Shown here one piece after another: positions 34,679 to 43,528 of a DNA stretch of 64,000 bases (positions are counted from its first letter, which is position 1; every line of letters begins with the position of its first letter). The notes under the pieces were generated by a model. That model saw nothing but the letters and a program-made list of their open reading frames with translations. It did no database searches and was not told the DNA's origin. The DNA comes from Acidimicrobiia bacterium UBA5794 (GTDB taxonomy: Bacteria; Actinomycetota; Acidimicrobiia; Spongiisociales; UBA5794): NCBI GenBank assembly GCA_002418265.1, contig DIDS01000014.1, positions 62,001-126,000 on the forward strand. The letters are read 5' to 3'. A program made the translations under genes and the position numbers.

Positions 34679-36268
34679 TCAGACACGGCATTCAGAATCC
34701 TCGCCTGAGTCAAATGACGTCGTTTCCGTGGCGTTGAACGCCACCTTCACCATTGCTTGGATTCGAGCAAGATCGGGGGTCGGCTTCCCTCGAAAATCGA
34801 GAACGGGTGTGTAGAACGGAGGCACAAACCCCACCGTTGCGATGTCATCAAAGTCCAGTGACGCCGTGTTCTCAAGAAGAGTCGGGAGATAGCTGAGCGG
34901 GATGTCCGTCTTGACACTGCTCGCCATTGCTTTTGAGAGATTGGAGAATCGGGTCAGGATCGTCGATGGCGTGGCCTTTGCCGCCACAGCCTTGAGGAGA
35001 CACCGTTGTCGCTCCATCCGGACATAGTCGTTGCTCGATCGGCGTTCCCTGACATACCCGAGGGCGTCAAGGCCGTTGAGGTGACGCCAGCCGGGCCCTA
35101 CCTGGACCGTATGCCAAGGGTCGCCCTCCCTGGTCGGGGACATCTCGATCGACACATATCGCTTGACATACACATCAACACCCCCAAGGGCGTTGACGAC
35201 GTTCACGAACCCCCGCATGTTCACAAACGCGTAGTAATCGATCTCGAATCCAAGCATGATCTCGAGCGTGTCACGCAGCGCGGCCAAACCGGGTTCGCGC
35301 TCATTCGGATAGGTCTCAGTCCACGTGCGGGTGAAGGGATAGATCGCATTGATCTGGTCGGGAAAACAATGGCACGGAACGAATTGATCCGGCTCTCCGT
35401 CACCATCATCGTCGGTCCACGCGCGACGCTCTTTCCATGGTGTCAATTGCTTCTCAAGATCCACGAATGCGGTGGACCAGCGATTGGGAAGCGGGACATG
35501 GGTCATGTTGCGAGGTATGCCGAAGATCGCAGCCTTCCCTGTGTTGACATCAAAAGTCGCGACGTTGATCGAATCAGTCCGAGAGCCTGACCGTCCCGGC
35601 CCTCCGTCTCCGCCTGCCAGAAGGATTGCGATCCGACCGTCACCGTCGGCCTGGTGATCAAAGGAGTCGCCCCGCTCCCTATCTCGGGTCGGTACAAATG
35701 CAATGTCATCGGTCGCGTCTTCCGCACCCATGAGGCTCGGGTCGAAACGCTCGACACCGGGCACAAACGCCGGTTCAACAACAACCGGGTCAGGGACCGT
35801 CGGGAGAGCTTTCTCGTCGAGATGAGGGTCGTAATCCTCAAATACGAAGGGCTCCGGTTCGGCGTTGACATCAGCAACGAAGACTTCGTCGAGAGCGTGG
35901 GCCGCATCGAGGGTGTATTGGGCAACGACGAGATGGGGAAGCGCAACCGCCACAGAGAGTCCAGCCACAATGGCGATCTTCCACCATGCCCGTGATCCCG
36001 CTCCCAAAGAGAAGGCATCGGTCACGGCAAGGATTCGCCAGATGACAACAAGGAGGTTGACGATCAGGATCGACTTGAGCACCGTGGGACGCACGGCATA
36101 TCCGATGAGATCGAATGTCGAAAGGTCAAGGATGAACAAGCTTGCGACCACACCGACGACGATCGGCAACGCATAGAGCGCGGCGCGGCGCCATCGACCC
36201 ATGTAGCCCTGTCCGAGACCCGGGATCAAAGCCGACAGAAAAGCGGCGATCACACCGTTGTTCTTCAC
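34679..36268 (-). CDS. LytR-CpsA-Psr (LCP) family cell-wall ligase, second paralogue
   Basis: A 529-residue paralogue of the adjacent LCP protein. The N-terminal motif PGLGQGYMGRWRRAALYALP and about four helices precede an LCP domain with ILLAGGDGGPGRSGSRTDS, GIPRNM, GGVDVYV and YVRERRSSNDYVRMERQR. The same insertion site carries an acidic stretch DDDGDGEPD, similar to a calcium-binding loop, followed by the Cys pair CHCF. The GTG start has GGAGG 11 bp upstream. Tandem LCP genes usually serve different or overlapping wall polymers. Confidence 0.9.
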   Translation of the reverse strand: MKNNGVIAAFLSALIPGLGQGYMGRWRRAALYALPIVVGVVASLFILDLSTFDLIGYAVRPTVLKSILIVNLLVVIWRILAVTDAFSLGAGSRAWWKIAIVAGLSVAVALPHLVVAQYTLDAAHALDEVFVADVNAEPEPFVFEDYDPHLDEKALPTVPDPVVVEPAFVPGVERFDPSLMGAEDATDDIAFVPTRDRERGDSFDHQADGDGRIAILLAGGDGGPGRSGSRTDSINVATFDVNTGKAAIFGIPRNMTHVPLPNRWSTAFVDLEKQLTPWKERRAWTDDDGDGEPDQFVPCHCFPDQINAIYPFTRTWTETYPNEREPGLAALRDTLEIMLGFEIDYYAFVNMRGFVNVVNALGGVDVYVKRYVSIEMSPTREGDPWHTVQVGPGWRHLNGLDALGYVRERRSSNDYVRMERQRCLLKAVAAKATPSTILTRFSNLSKAMASSVKTDIPLSYLPTLLENTASLDFDDIATVGFVPPFYTPVLDFRGKPTPDLARIQAMVKVAFNATETTSFDSGEDSECRV

Positions 36269-36323
36269 ACCGTTCTCGTTCCTCCGCTACCTCAAGCCTA
36301 CGCAGCCCGCCAACTTGTGCGAG

Positions 36324-36428
36324 TCAGACGTCAGACGTCAGAGAGCCCCCCTGCCCCTCGCTGCGCTCGGCGCGTCCCCCCGCAAGCGGGAGGACGGGAA
36401 GAAGAAGTCAGACGTCAGAAACCAGCGA
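36324..36428. repeat. Heptamers flanking the GC-rich hairpin module (copy B)
   Basis: TCAGACG twice and TCAGAGA (36324-36344) are followed by the GC-rich hairpin module (36345-36398). A second heptamer run with TCAGACG, TCAGAAA and CCAGCGA follows at 36408-36428. The whole block separates the divergent LCP and typA genes and must overlap or displace their promoters. Confidence 0.75.
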
Positions 36429-36460
36429 GCGAAGTGAGCTCTCCGCTCTACCCTCGCACC

Positions 36461-38281
36461 ATGCCTCACGAATCTCTCCGTAATGTCGCGCTCATCGCTC
36501 ATGTTGATCACGGCAAGACCACCCTCGTTGATGGGCTGCTTCGGGCTGCGGGTGTCTTCGCAGACCATGAGAAGCCGGTCGAACGCATCATGGACTCCAA
36601 CGACCAGGAGCGGGAACGAGGGATCACGATCCTCGCCAAAGCGGCGTCGATCGTCTGGCGTGGCGTCAAGATCAATCTGGTTGATACCCCTGGACACGCC
36701 GATTTCGGCGGCGAAGTTGAGCGAGCCCTCGCCCTTGTCGACGGTGTGTTGCTCCTCGTTGATGCCGCCGAGGGACCGATGCCGCAAACCCGTTACGTAC
36801 TTTCCAAGGCGCTCGCCCTCTCTCTGCCCGTCGTGGTCGTTGTGAACAAGGTGGATCGACCCGACGCTCGACCGGCTGCGGTCGTGGATGAGATTTACGA
36901 ACTGTTCTTCGACCTCGACGCGAAGGAGGATCAGATCGAGTTTCCCATCGTGTCGGCCGTCGCTCGCAATGGGATCTCAGTCCGAGGTATCGGCATGCCG
37001 GATGATGACGCGACTCTGGCGCCAATCCTCGATGCGATCATCGAGACCATTCCCGAGCCGGAAGGCGATTCCTCCGCTCCGGTGCAAGCGATCGTCACCA
37101 ATCTGGATGCAAGCGACTATCTGGGCAGACTGGCGATCGGTCGAGTGATACGAGGAACGATGGTCGCCGGCACACCGATCGCCCTCCTGCAAGACAACGG
37201 CGCCCCTCCCATCAAGCGCAAACTTGGACAATTGATGGGGTTCGTCGATCTCGGGCGCATCGATGTGACCGAGCGAATTGCGGGCGATCTCTTCGTTGTC
37301 GCAGGATTCCCTGAGGTACAGATCGGTGACACATTCTCAGATCCTGAGACCATCGAAGCTCTGCCGAGGCTCGAGGTCGACGAACCCGTGCTCACGATGA
37401 CATTTGGTGTCAACACGTCGCCGCTCGCTGGTACGGAGGGCACCTATCTCACGTCGCGACAGATCAAGGAACGCCTCGACAAAGAAGTCCTTGGCAACGT
37501 CTCGATCCGAATCGGCGAAACTGCCTCACCTGAAGTGATTGAAGTCGCCGGTCGCGGTGAACTCCAGCTCGCGGTTCTGATTGAATCGATGCGCCGCGAG
37601 GGCTATGAGCTACAGGTCTCACGACCCGAGGTCATCGTCAAGGTGATTGACGGTAAGGAACACGAACCCCTCGAGACAGTCACCGTTGACGTCCCAGACG
37701 AATATGTCGGTACTGTCACACAGGCGATCGCACCCCGCAAGGGTCGCATCACCCGGCTCAATCCGGGCGAGCATGGCAGAACGATCATCGCGTTCACTGC
37801 CCCTTCGCGGGGACTCCTTGGATTGCGTTCTCATCTGATGACAACGACTCGTGGTACTGCTCTCGTCCACATGCACCACGAAGGTTGGGTGCCCTGGGTT
37901 GGCGAACTCCCCCACCGCCATGGAGGCGCAATGGTCGCCGACCGTCGTGGAACCTCGACCGGGTTTGCGCTCGACAATCTCCAAAAGCGTGGCGAGTTGT
38001 TCATCGATGCTGGTGTTGAGGTGTACGAGGGCATGGTCGTCGGGGAGGCTTCGCGACCAGAGAACATGGTCGTCAACGTCACAAAGGGAAAGCAACTCAC
38101 CAACATTCGCACGCACTCCACCGATGATGCCATCAATCTCAAGCCGCCACGCGACATGGGTCTGGAACCGGCAATTGAGTGGATCGCTGCCGACGAACTG
38201 GTTGAGATCACACCTCAGTCGATACGGATACGCAAGAAGCTCCTCACCGAACCCGAGCGGAAGAGGGCAAAGACGAAATAG
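36461..38281 (+). CDS. typA: Translational GTPase TypA/BipA
   Basis: A 606-residue ribosome-associated GTPase with a role in 50S assembly and stress adaptation. G1 is AHVDHGKTT, G2 lies within ERERGITI, G3 is DTPGHADFG and G4 is NKVD. The C-terminal block AVVADRRGTSTGFALDNLQ and EVYEGMVVGE is typical of BipA. The ATG at 36461 starts MPHESLRNVALIAHVDHGK. The frame stays open upstream only across repeats, and no ribosome-binding site is evident. Confidence 0.96.
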   Translation: MPHESLRNVALIAHVDHGKTTLVDGLLRAAGVFADHEKPVERIMDSNDQERERGITILAKAASIVWRGVKINLVDTPGHADFGGEVERALALVDGVLLLVDAAEGPMPQTRYVLSKALALSLPVVVVVNKVDRPDARPAAVVDEIYELFFDLDAKEDQIEFPIVSAVARNGISVRGIGMPDDDATLAPILDAIIETIPEPEGDSSAPVQAIVTNLDASDYLGRLAIGRVIRGTMVAGTPIALLQDNGAPPIKRKLGQLMGFVDLGRIDVTERIAGDLFVVAGFPEVQIGDTFSDPETIEALPRLEVDEPVLTMTFGVNTSPLAGTEGTYLTSRQIKERLDKEVLGNVSIRIGETASPEVIEVAGRGELQLAVLIESMRREGYELQVSRPEVIVKVIDGKEHEPLETVTVDVPDEYVGTVTQAIAPRKGRITRLNPGEHGRTIIAFTAPSRGLLGLRSHLMTTTRGTALVHMHHEGWVPWVGELPHRHGGAMVADRRGTSTGFALDNLQKRGELFIDAGVEVYEGMVVGEASRPENMVVNVTKGKQLTNIRTHSTDDAINLKPPRDMGLEPAIEWIAADELVEITPQSIRIRKKLLTEPERKRAKTK

Positions 38282-38292
38282 CCGCGCGACAT

Positions 38293-38396
38293 CCGATGAC
38301 CGATGACCGTACTCCGATGACCGTACTCTGAAATCAAGAGTCCAGCTCGTTGGACTCCACGTATCGGTTATCGGTAATCGGTAATCGGTAGTCGGA
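38293..38396. repeat. Two heptameric repeat arrays between typA and the PpiC gene
   Basis: The first run (38293-38334) alternates CCGATGA and CCGTACT in exact 7-bp phase. The second (38362-38396) has TATCGGT twice, AATCGGT twice and AGTCGGA. They lie in the convergent spacer, and no simple terminator is seen there. Confidence 0.75.
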
Positions 38397-38399
38397 CTT

Positions 38400-39305
38400 C
38401 TACGTCGCGGGGAGGACCTGGGGGGATGGGTCTGTCACCCAAACGCCGACACTGTCTGGCACGACAACGTTTGCTGCCTCGACCGACGCCATGAACCATG
38501 CGTCCACTGCTCCATACTTGGCAGTTGAGTCGAGATATTCGAGAACCGTGTCTTCGTCAGGTGTCGTGCGGGAGGACACCAAGATGATGTGATATCCGTA
38601 CTCAGACTCGACCGGGTCGGTTGGTGTACCGATCTCGGCGTTCATGGCAGCCTCGGCGAACTCGGGAACGAACCCGGAAGGTGCGACGCAACCGAGGTCA
38701 CCAGCGTTGGCACCGGACTGGGTGTCGATCGACAGCTCGGTGGCAAGCTCACCGAAATCCTCGCCGGCTTCGAGCCGTGCTTCCACCGCCTCAGCCTCGT
38801 CGAGGGTTGCAAGGAGGATGTGTGCTGAACACACCTCGGTCCAGTCGAGTGGGAATTCGGCCAGTTCGGCCGCAGCGTCCTCAAGCGTTGGCTTGGTGTA
38901 GTCATCGGCGAGCTCATCCTCGATTGCTTGCTGGATGATCAGCTGACGGGCATAGAGACGAATCCCCGCTTCTGAGGCGTTTGCCTTCTCGAGGTATTCG
39001 TCGAGGGTTGCTGTGGGCGAATAGTCAGCGACAAGTTCGTTGACTCGTGCATCGACCTCTTCATCCGTCGGATCGATGGAGAATTCCTCAGCGGCCGCCT
39101 GCTCGACAGCCTCCCATTGGATTGCGACTCCGAGAAAGCGCAAGAAGTCGGCGTCGTTGATACCTTCATCGGTGTTTCGAACCATGTTCTCAACATCTGC
39201 TCGCGTGATATCTGCATCACCGACGGATGCAACCACTGATGGGGAGCTTGAGCATGCGGCAGCCGTGATTGTGACGGCACCGACGACGAGCATGAGGCGT
39301 TTCAT
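38400..39305 (-). CDS. PpiC/SurA-like peptidyl-prolyl isomerase lipoprotein
   Basis: A 301-residue exported foldase. The signal MKRLMLVVGAVTITAAAC has a lipobox (AAAC). A SurA N-like helical region covers about residues 30-130. The parvulin domain begins near 155 with CSAHILLATLDEAEAVEARL and continues through ATELSIDTQSGANAGDLG to YGYHIILVSSR. It should help extracytoplasmic proteins fold. It is transcribed alone and ends beside a heptamer array. Confidence 0.88.
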   Translation of the reverse strand: MKRLMLVVGAVTITAAACSSSPSVVASVGDADITRADVENMVRNTDEGINDADFLRFLGVAIQWEAVEQAAAEEFSIDPTDEEVDARVNELVADYSPTATLDEYLEKANASEAGIRLYARQLIIQQAIEDELADDYTKPTLEDAAAELAEFPLDWTEVCSAHILLATLDEAEAVEARLEAGEDFGELATELSIDTQSGANAGDLGCVAPSGFVPEFAEAAMNAEIGTPTDPVESEYGYHIILVSSRTTPDEDTVLEYLDSTAKYGAVDAWFMASVEAANVVVPDSVGVWVTDPSPQVLPAT

Positions 39306-39448
39306 TTTCTCAAAGACCTTTCAAACGTGTGCAGGCAAGGCTATGGAGATCAGCTTGTTAGGGCATGGATCGCAGATGAGAATTTCATGAACCTGTCAGT
39401 GCTCCACATTGGTTGTCATTCGATAGGCTCGCCCCAAGAGGAGGCCCT

Positions 39449-40846
39449 TTGATCCCACTGGCACGCACGACCGCGGCATCCGGTGCCACGATTCCCGGAT
39501 CCGCCGAAGTCGTCGTCTGTGGCGCGGGCATCGCCGGGATATCAACTGCTTTCCACCTGACGCGACTCGGTGTCCACGATGTCGTTGTGGTGGATCCGCG
39601 ACCGCCACTGACCTTGACCTCGGACAAATCCACCGAGTGCTATCGCAACTGGTGGCCGACGCCACATATGGTTGCGCTGATGTCGCGCTCGATCGATCTC
39701 CTCGAGGCATACGCGGATGAATCGAACGACCGTTTCTCACTCACGAGGCGCGGTTACTTGTATGTCACGGCAGACGGCACCGAATTGGACCGCATGACGT
39801 CGGATGCCCACCTCATTGCTTCCCTCGGGGCTGGATCGGTACGAACACACACCAAGGCGTCTGGTGTGTACCAACCGGCGGACCTTGGCGGATACTCCTC
39901 CGACCTCACCGGAGCCGATGTCTTTTCAAGCGGAGACACGCTGCGCAACGCCTTCCCGTTCATCGGTGACCAGGCTGTTGGTGGAATCCATGTCAGGCGG
40001 GCGGGATGGCTTTCTGCCCAACAGCTTGGTGCTTGGATGCTGGAGGAGGCGATCACTGCTGGCGCGGAATGCCTCACAGGTGAGATCACCAGTGTGCAGT
40101 CGGACAAGAACGGAATCACCTCCGTGGTCGTTGACGGTCAAGCGACGGTTACCTGCAAGAGCTTTGTCAACGCTGGGGGTCCACTCGCCAAAGCGGTGGG
40201 ACGCCTCGTGGGCGTCGAAGTACCGGTGCACAGCGAGATCCATCAGAAGGTGTCGTTCAAGGACCACAAGGCAGGATTCCATCGGTCCGCACCAGTGGTG
40301 ATCTGGAGCGATCCCCAACGCATTTCCTGGTCACCCGATGAGCACGATTTTCTCGTCGAGACCGGAAACGAATCATTCCTCGGAGAGCTTCCACGGTTCG
40401 TCCACGGCAGACCCGAGGGTGGGACGGAGTCACCGTGGGCACTCGGACTGTGGGATCTCATACCCAAGGTCACTGCCACGCCCGAGTGGCCGATTGAAGT
40501 CGATTCGCTCTACCCCGAACTGGTCATGCGTGGGCTGACCGCCATGCTCCCCGCGATGTCTGCCTACTGTGACGGCCTCCCGGAACACACCGTCGACGGG
40601 GGCTATTACACCAAAACGATCGACAACATCCCACTCATTGGACCCATCGGGCCCGCTGGGTCCTACCTGTGTGCGGCGTTGTCCGGGTACGGGATCATGG
40701 CGGCGTGTGCGGCGGGTGAACTCACCGCACTCCATGTCGCAGATGGGCCACTCCCCCCTCATGCCGACGCCTTCCGGATCGAACGCTTCGACGACCCCAC
40801 CTATCTGCGGGCCATCACCGCCTCAGCTTCCGCCGGCCAGATCTGA
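39449..40846 (+). CDS. FAD-dependent oxidoreductase of the DAO family
   Basis: A 465-residue flavoenzyme resembling glycine/sarcosine or dimethylglycine oxidases. The dinucleotide-binding motif VVVCGAGIAGISTAFHL is near residue 22. SFVNAGGPLAKAVG and the C-terminal IDNIPLIGPIGPAGSYLCAALSG-type region, which closes the FAD site, are clear. The TTG at 39449 has AGAGGAGG 4 bp upstream and fits the N terminus of the family. The substrate is not known. It ends only 2 bp before the convergent partner gene of the sigma factor; the spacer CCTCAGTGTGAGG can form a short hairpin. Confidence 0.85.
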   Translation: MIPLARTTAASGATIPGSAEVVVCGAGIAGISTAFHLTRLGVHDVVVVDPRPPLTLTSDKSTECYRNWWPTPHMVALMSRSIDLLEAYADESNDRFSLTRRGYLYVTADGTELDRMTSDAHLIASLGAGSVRTHTKASGVYQPADLGGYSSDLTGADVFSSGDTLRNAFPFIGDQAVGGIHVRRAGWLSAQQLGAWMLEEAITAGAECLTGEITSVQSDKNGITSVVVDGQATVTCKSFVNAGGPLAKAVGRLVGVEVPVHSEIHQKVSFKDHKAGFHRSAPVVIWSDPQRISWSPDEHDFLVETGNESFLGELPRFVHGRPEGGTESPWALGLWDLIPKVTATPEWPIEVDSLYPELVMRGLTAMLPAMSAYCDGLPEHTVDGGYYTKTIDNIPLIGPIGPAGSYLCAALSGYGIMAACAAGELTALHVADGPLPPHADAFRIERFDDPTYLRAITASASAGQI

Positions 40847-40848
40847 CC

Positions 40849-41892
40849 TCAGTGTGAGGCACCGATGAGATCTTTGAGTTCACCGATCTCTTGTGCGTGG
40901 TCATCGAGGAAATCAGTTCTCCGCTCCCCGCTACGGAGTTGTTCGCGTGTCTCGAACAGATCCCGTCCACACTCTGCATAGAGCTTCCCAAATTTCTCAT
41001 CGATTGCACGCATCTCGGCGTAATCGTCGATGTCACCTGCTGTCATCAGAAGGGAATCGACATAGCCGAGGTAGCGTTCGAGCGAAGTTGTGTACTGGGC
41101 TGGAATGTCGTTGTCGACAAGGCAAGCGCTGAAACCTGCGAGCTCCATCTGAACCTCCGCAGAGTTGTCAATATCGGTGAGTACGCGTTCCCACGCACCG
41201 CGAAGATCTCCGTAGAGCTCTGACGCCCTCGTACGGTCACTGTCGAGATTCAAACTCGCCTCTTCCGTGGAACATGCGGCTGCGGCAGCGTCACGTGCCG
41301 GGTCTTCCACATAGTCGTTCGGAGACAATTCGTTCGGGCCAGCTGGTTCGCCCGGCAGGAAGACAAACCCGCTAGCAGCCAACAGATCCGTTGGCGGGAA
41401 CTGCCAGTTCGATATGAGGATCGGATCGTCGCGGCTGGGAAGCACAACTGGTTCGGGGCCGTCGAACCCTGCATCGGCCATGCACGCACTGATATAGCTC
41501 AGCCGCTCACTCCAAACAGACTCGATACCGACTTCGAGAAGCACTGATTCGACGCTCGATTCGTGATCGAACGGGGCAACAGCGGCGCTGACGTCGATGG
41601 TTGACAGCTCCACGGGAGCAACGCTGCGGCTGGCCGGCAGCGGTTGCTGTGTGGTGGTTGTGGTCGCATCCGAAGGCGTGGATTGTGACGCAAGCGGTTG
41701 GAACGAAGATCCACTGTCTGCAACAGCAGTGAGTCCAACGGCTGCGGTGACCGTGACCACAGCTGTCGAAGCGACTGCAAATCGCATCATGTTGTGATGC
41801 CTGGCCACTGCAGCAATCGGCTTCGGTTCGCGCCCCCTCACGGCCCTGTGTATGTCGGTGGATGCTTGGTCGAGACGTTCATCAAGATTCAT
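40849..41892 (-). CDS. Membrane-anchored partner of the ECF sigma factor (putative anti-sigma)
   Basis: A 347-residue protein encoded directly after the ECF sigma gene, whose last 11 bp it overlaps. A short cytoplasmic N terminus (MNLDERLDQASTDIHRAVRGR) is followed by one transmembrane helix around residues 36-58. A Thr/Gln-rich linker and a large extracytoplasmic domain with several Cys and acidic residues come next. Position and topology suggest an anti-sigma factor, but no HxxxCxxC zinc motif is present and the outer domain is not recognised. A strong GGAGGA site precedes the ATG. Confidence 0.65.
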   Translation of the reverse strand: MNLDERLDQASTDIHRAVRGREPKPIAAVARHHNMMRFAVASTAVVTVTAAVGLTAVADSGSSFQPLASQSTPSDATTTTTQQPLPASRSVAPVELSTIDVSAAVAPFDHESSVESVLLEVGIESVWSERLSYISACMADAGFDGPEPVVLPSRDDPILISNWQFPPTDLLAASGFVFLPGEPAGPNELSPNDYVEDPARDAAAAACSTEEASLNLDSDRTRASELYGDLRGAWERVLTDIDNSAEVQMELAGFSACLVDNDIPAQYTTSLERYLGYVDSLLMTAGDIDDYAEMRAIDEKFGKLYAECGRDLFETREQLRSGERRTDFLDDHAQEIGELKDLIGASH

Positions 41893-42445
41893 GGTTGTCC
41901 TCCAATGTCGCGAGACGACGAGTGAGTGATTTGCGGGCACGGCGAAGATGTGATCGAACGGTTTCGGCGGAAAGGTCCAGAATCTCGGCAACGTCGTCGA
42001 GTGCCAGGTCTTCGAGGTAGTGCAGCGCGACGACTTGGGCTTGCCGTTTGGGGAGCTTCCTGACTGCTCGCCAAAGATCGTGGGACTCTGCAGCCATTTC
42101 GGGAAGCAGCATGTCGGTTTGGAAGAGCTTGGGGAGCGCTTTGGCCTCAACGACACGACGACGTATGGCTGAGACCGACCGATTCGCCACGACGCGGCGC
42201 ACCCAGGCGCCGGGGTTCTCATAATTTCCAACTTCGTCCCATCGGCGATAGGCCGCCAGGAACGCCTCTTGCGCAATGTCCTCCGATGCAAGACGGCTAC
42301 CCGAAAGGGCATATGCCAAGCCGGATACTGCCTGGAACTCGACGCGGTAGAAGGTCTCGAAGCGTGGGGTTGCACGAACGACCGGCAGGTCAAATTCGCT
42401 CGTGTCATCAGACGGCACCATCGTCACGTTCATTCCGTTCGCCAT
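41882..42445 (-). CDS. ECF (extracytoplasmic function) RNA polymerase sigma factor
   Basis: A 187-residue sigma factor. Region 2 is seen as FYRVEFQAVSGLAYALSGS, then SEDIAQEAFLAAYRRW. Region 4 has LPKRQAQVVALHYLEDLALDDVAEILDLS followed by the recognition helix ETVRSHLRRARKSL. The layout resembles actinobacterial SigE/SigM-like ECFs. ATG codons at 42445, 42433 and 42421 are all possible starts; the first gives a short N-terminal tail. It overlaps the downstream partner gene, and its divergent neighbour is a SIMPL lipoprotein. Confidence 0.88.
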   Translation of the reverse strand: MANGMNVTMVPSDDTSEFDLPVVRATPRFETFYRVEFQAVSGLAYALSGSRLASEDIAQEAFLAAYRRWDEVGNYENPGAWVRRVVANRSVSAIRRRVVEAKALPKLFQTDMLLPEMAAESHDLWRAVRKLPKRQAQVVALHYLEDLALDDVAEILDLSAETVRSHLRRARKSLTRRLATLEDNHES

Positions 42446-42522
42446 ACCTGTTACTCGCACAACGGCATGATCTGGGGTGAAGGAATCTTTGGGCACCGTG
42501 CAGCGGACCATAAACAATGTCG

Positions 42523-42549
42523 GAACCCGGCATGCAGCACCGTGCGTCA
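42523..42549 (+). promoter_or_regulatory. Candidate ECF-sigma promoter for the SIMPL gene
   Basis: GGAAC at 42523-42527 and CGTC at 42546-42549 are separated by 18 bp, which fits the GGAAC/CGT pattern of many ECF sigma factors. It points at the SIMPL gene 40 bp downstream, opposite the sigma gene. Both elements are short and could occur by chance. Confidence 0.4.
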
Positions 42550-42588
42550 TAACGTTGGTCAAGGATTCAACATGAGAAGGAGCACACC

Positions 42589-43332
42589 TTGAAGAAGGCC
42601 ACCATTGTCGTTGGGATTGCTGCGCTTGCGGTTGCCGTTTCTGCGTGCACACCGTCAGTCACCGTCGAATCGCCGAGCGCACCGTCCGAAGCGGCACCGT
42701 CTGGTATTTCCGTAAGCGGTATCGGGGAAGTCACGGGTACGCCGGACACGTTGACGATGTCCTTTGGGGTCTCCGTCATACGCGACTCCGTATCAGAAGC
42801 AGTAGCGATCGCCGCACAAAAGGCCGAAGCCGTCATCGAATCGCTGAAAGCAAACGGTTTGGCGGAAGAGGACATCCAAACGGCGAACTACTCGGTGTAT
42901 CCCCAGTACGACTGGAGCAACAACACCCAAAAGCTCATCGGCTACCAGGTGAACAACTCGGTGATTGCCAAGATCAGGGATCTCGACACTGCTGGAACCG
43001 TCATTGATGGCGCAACCGGCGCAGGTGGAGACGAGACAACGGTGAGCGGAGTGTCGTTCTCGATCGAGGACAACGACGCACTCATCGAGGCTGCCCGCGA
43101 GGCTGCGTGGAACGATGCCAAGCAGAAGGCCGAACAACTCGCATCGCTGTCTGGTGTGACCCTCGGAAGTCCGATATCTGTATCTGAGACGTTCGCGCCC
43201 TCTCCCCAGCCATTTGCCTACGACGAGATTGCCTATGCAATGGCCGATGGTGCCGAGGTCACCACACCGATCAATCCGGGTGAACAGCAAGTCGCGGTGT
43301 CACTCTCCGTTCAGTTCTCCATCCAGGATTGA
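42589..43332 (+). CDS. SIMPL (DUF541) domain lipoprotein
   Basis: A 247-residue exported protein. The signal MKKATIVVGIAALAVAVSAC carries the lipobox VSAC. The SIMPL domain begins with ISVSGIGEVTGTPDTLTMSFGV and continues with NYSVYPQYDW and ARDLDTAGTVID-like segments, and the Lys/Ala-rich helix NDAKQKAEQLASLSGV. The family is linked to oxidative or envelope stress, but its biochemistry is not established. The TTG start has AGAAGGAG 6 bp upstream. It may belong to the regulon of the divergent ECF sigma factor. Confidence 0.9.
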   Translation: MKKATIVVGIAALAVAVSACTPSVTVESPSAPSEAAPSGISVSGIGEVTGTPDTLTMSFGVSVIRDSVSEAVAIAAQKAEAVIESLKANGLAEEDIQTANYSVYPQYDWSNNTQKLIGYQVNNSVIAKIRDLDTAGTVIDGATGAGGDETTVSGVSFSIEDNDALIEAAREAAWNDAKQKAEQLASLSGVTLGSPISVSETFAPSPQPFAYDEIAYAMADGAEVTTPINPGEQQVAVSLSVQFSIQD

Positions 43333-43350
43333 CCAGAATCACCCTGCAAG

Positions 43351-43405
43351 CGCGTACCCAGGGTATGAACCCACCCTCACGGTCGGTTCATACCCTGGGT
43401 ACGCG
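43351..43405. repeat. Perfect 20-bp inverted repeat containing the 35-bp element
   Basis: Arms 43351-43370 and 43386-43405 are perfectly complementary over 20 bp around a 15-base loop. The left arm plus loop is identical to 25559-25593 in rlmN. It lies 18 bp after the SIMPL stop codon. It can act as a terminator-like hairpin, but the long perfect stem and second partial copy look more like a small mobile or repetitive element. Confidence 0.85.
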
Positions 43406-43528
43406 AGATCGGTTTGGACCAGATGCGACGAACGGTGACCGCAGGTATGGTATGGCCAAGATCTGTATCGCTCTGGTCGTCAAAGCGGTACGACTCGGGA
43501 GCCGCCAGGTGGCGGAGCAGGGAGCGAT

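Noticed and set aside
41893..42408. Extended frame fusing the sigma partner with an upstream part
   Set aside because: The real ECF sigma factor is encoded in another frame of this segment, and the partner has its own ATG at 41892 with a strong ribosome-binding site.
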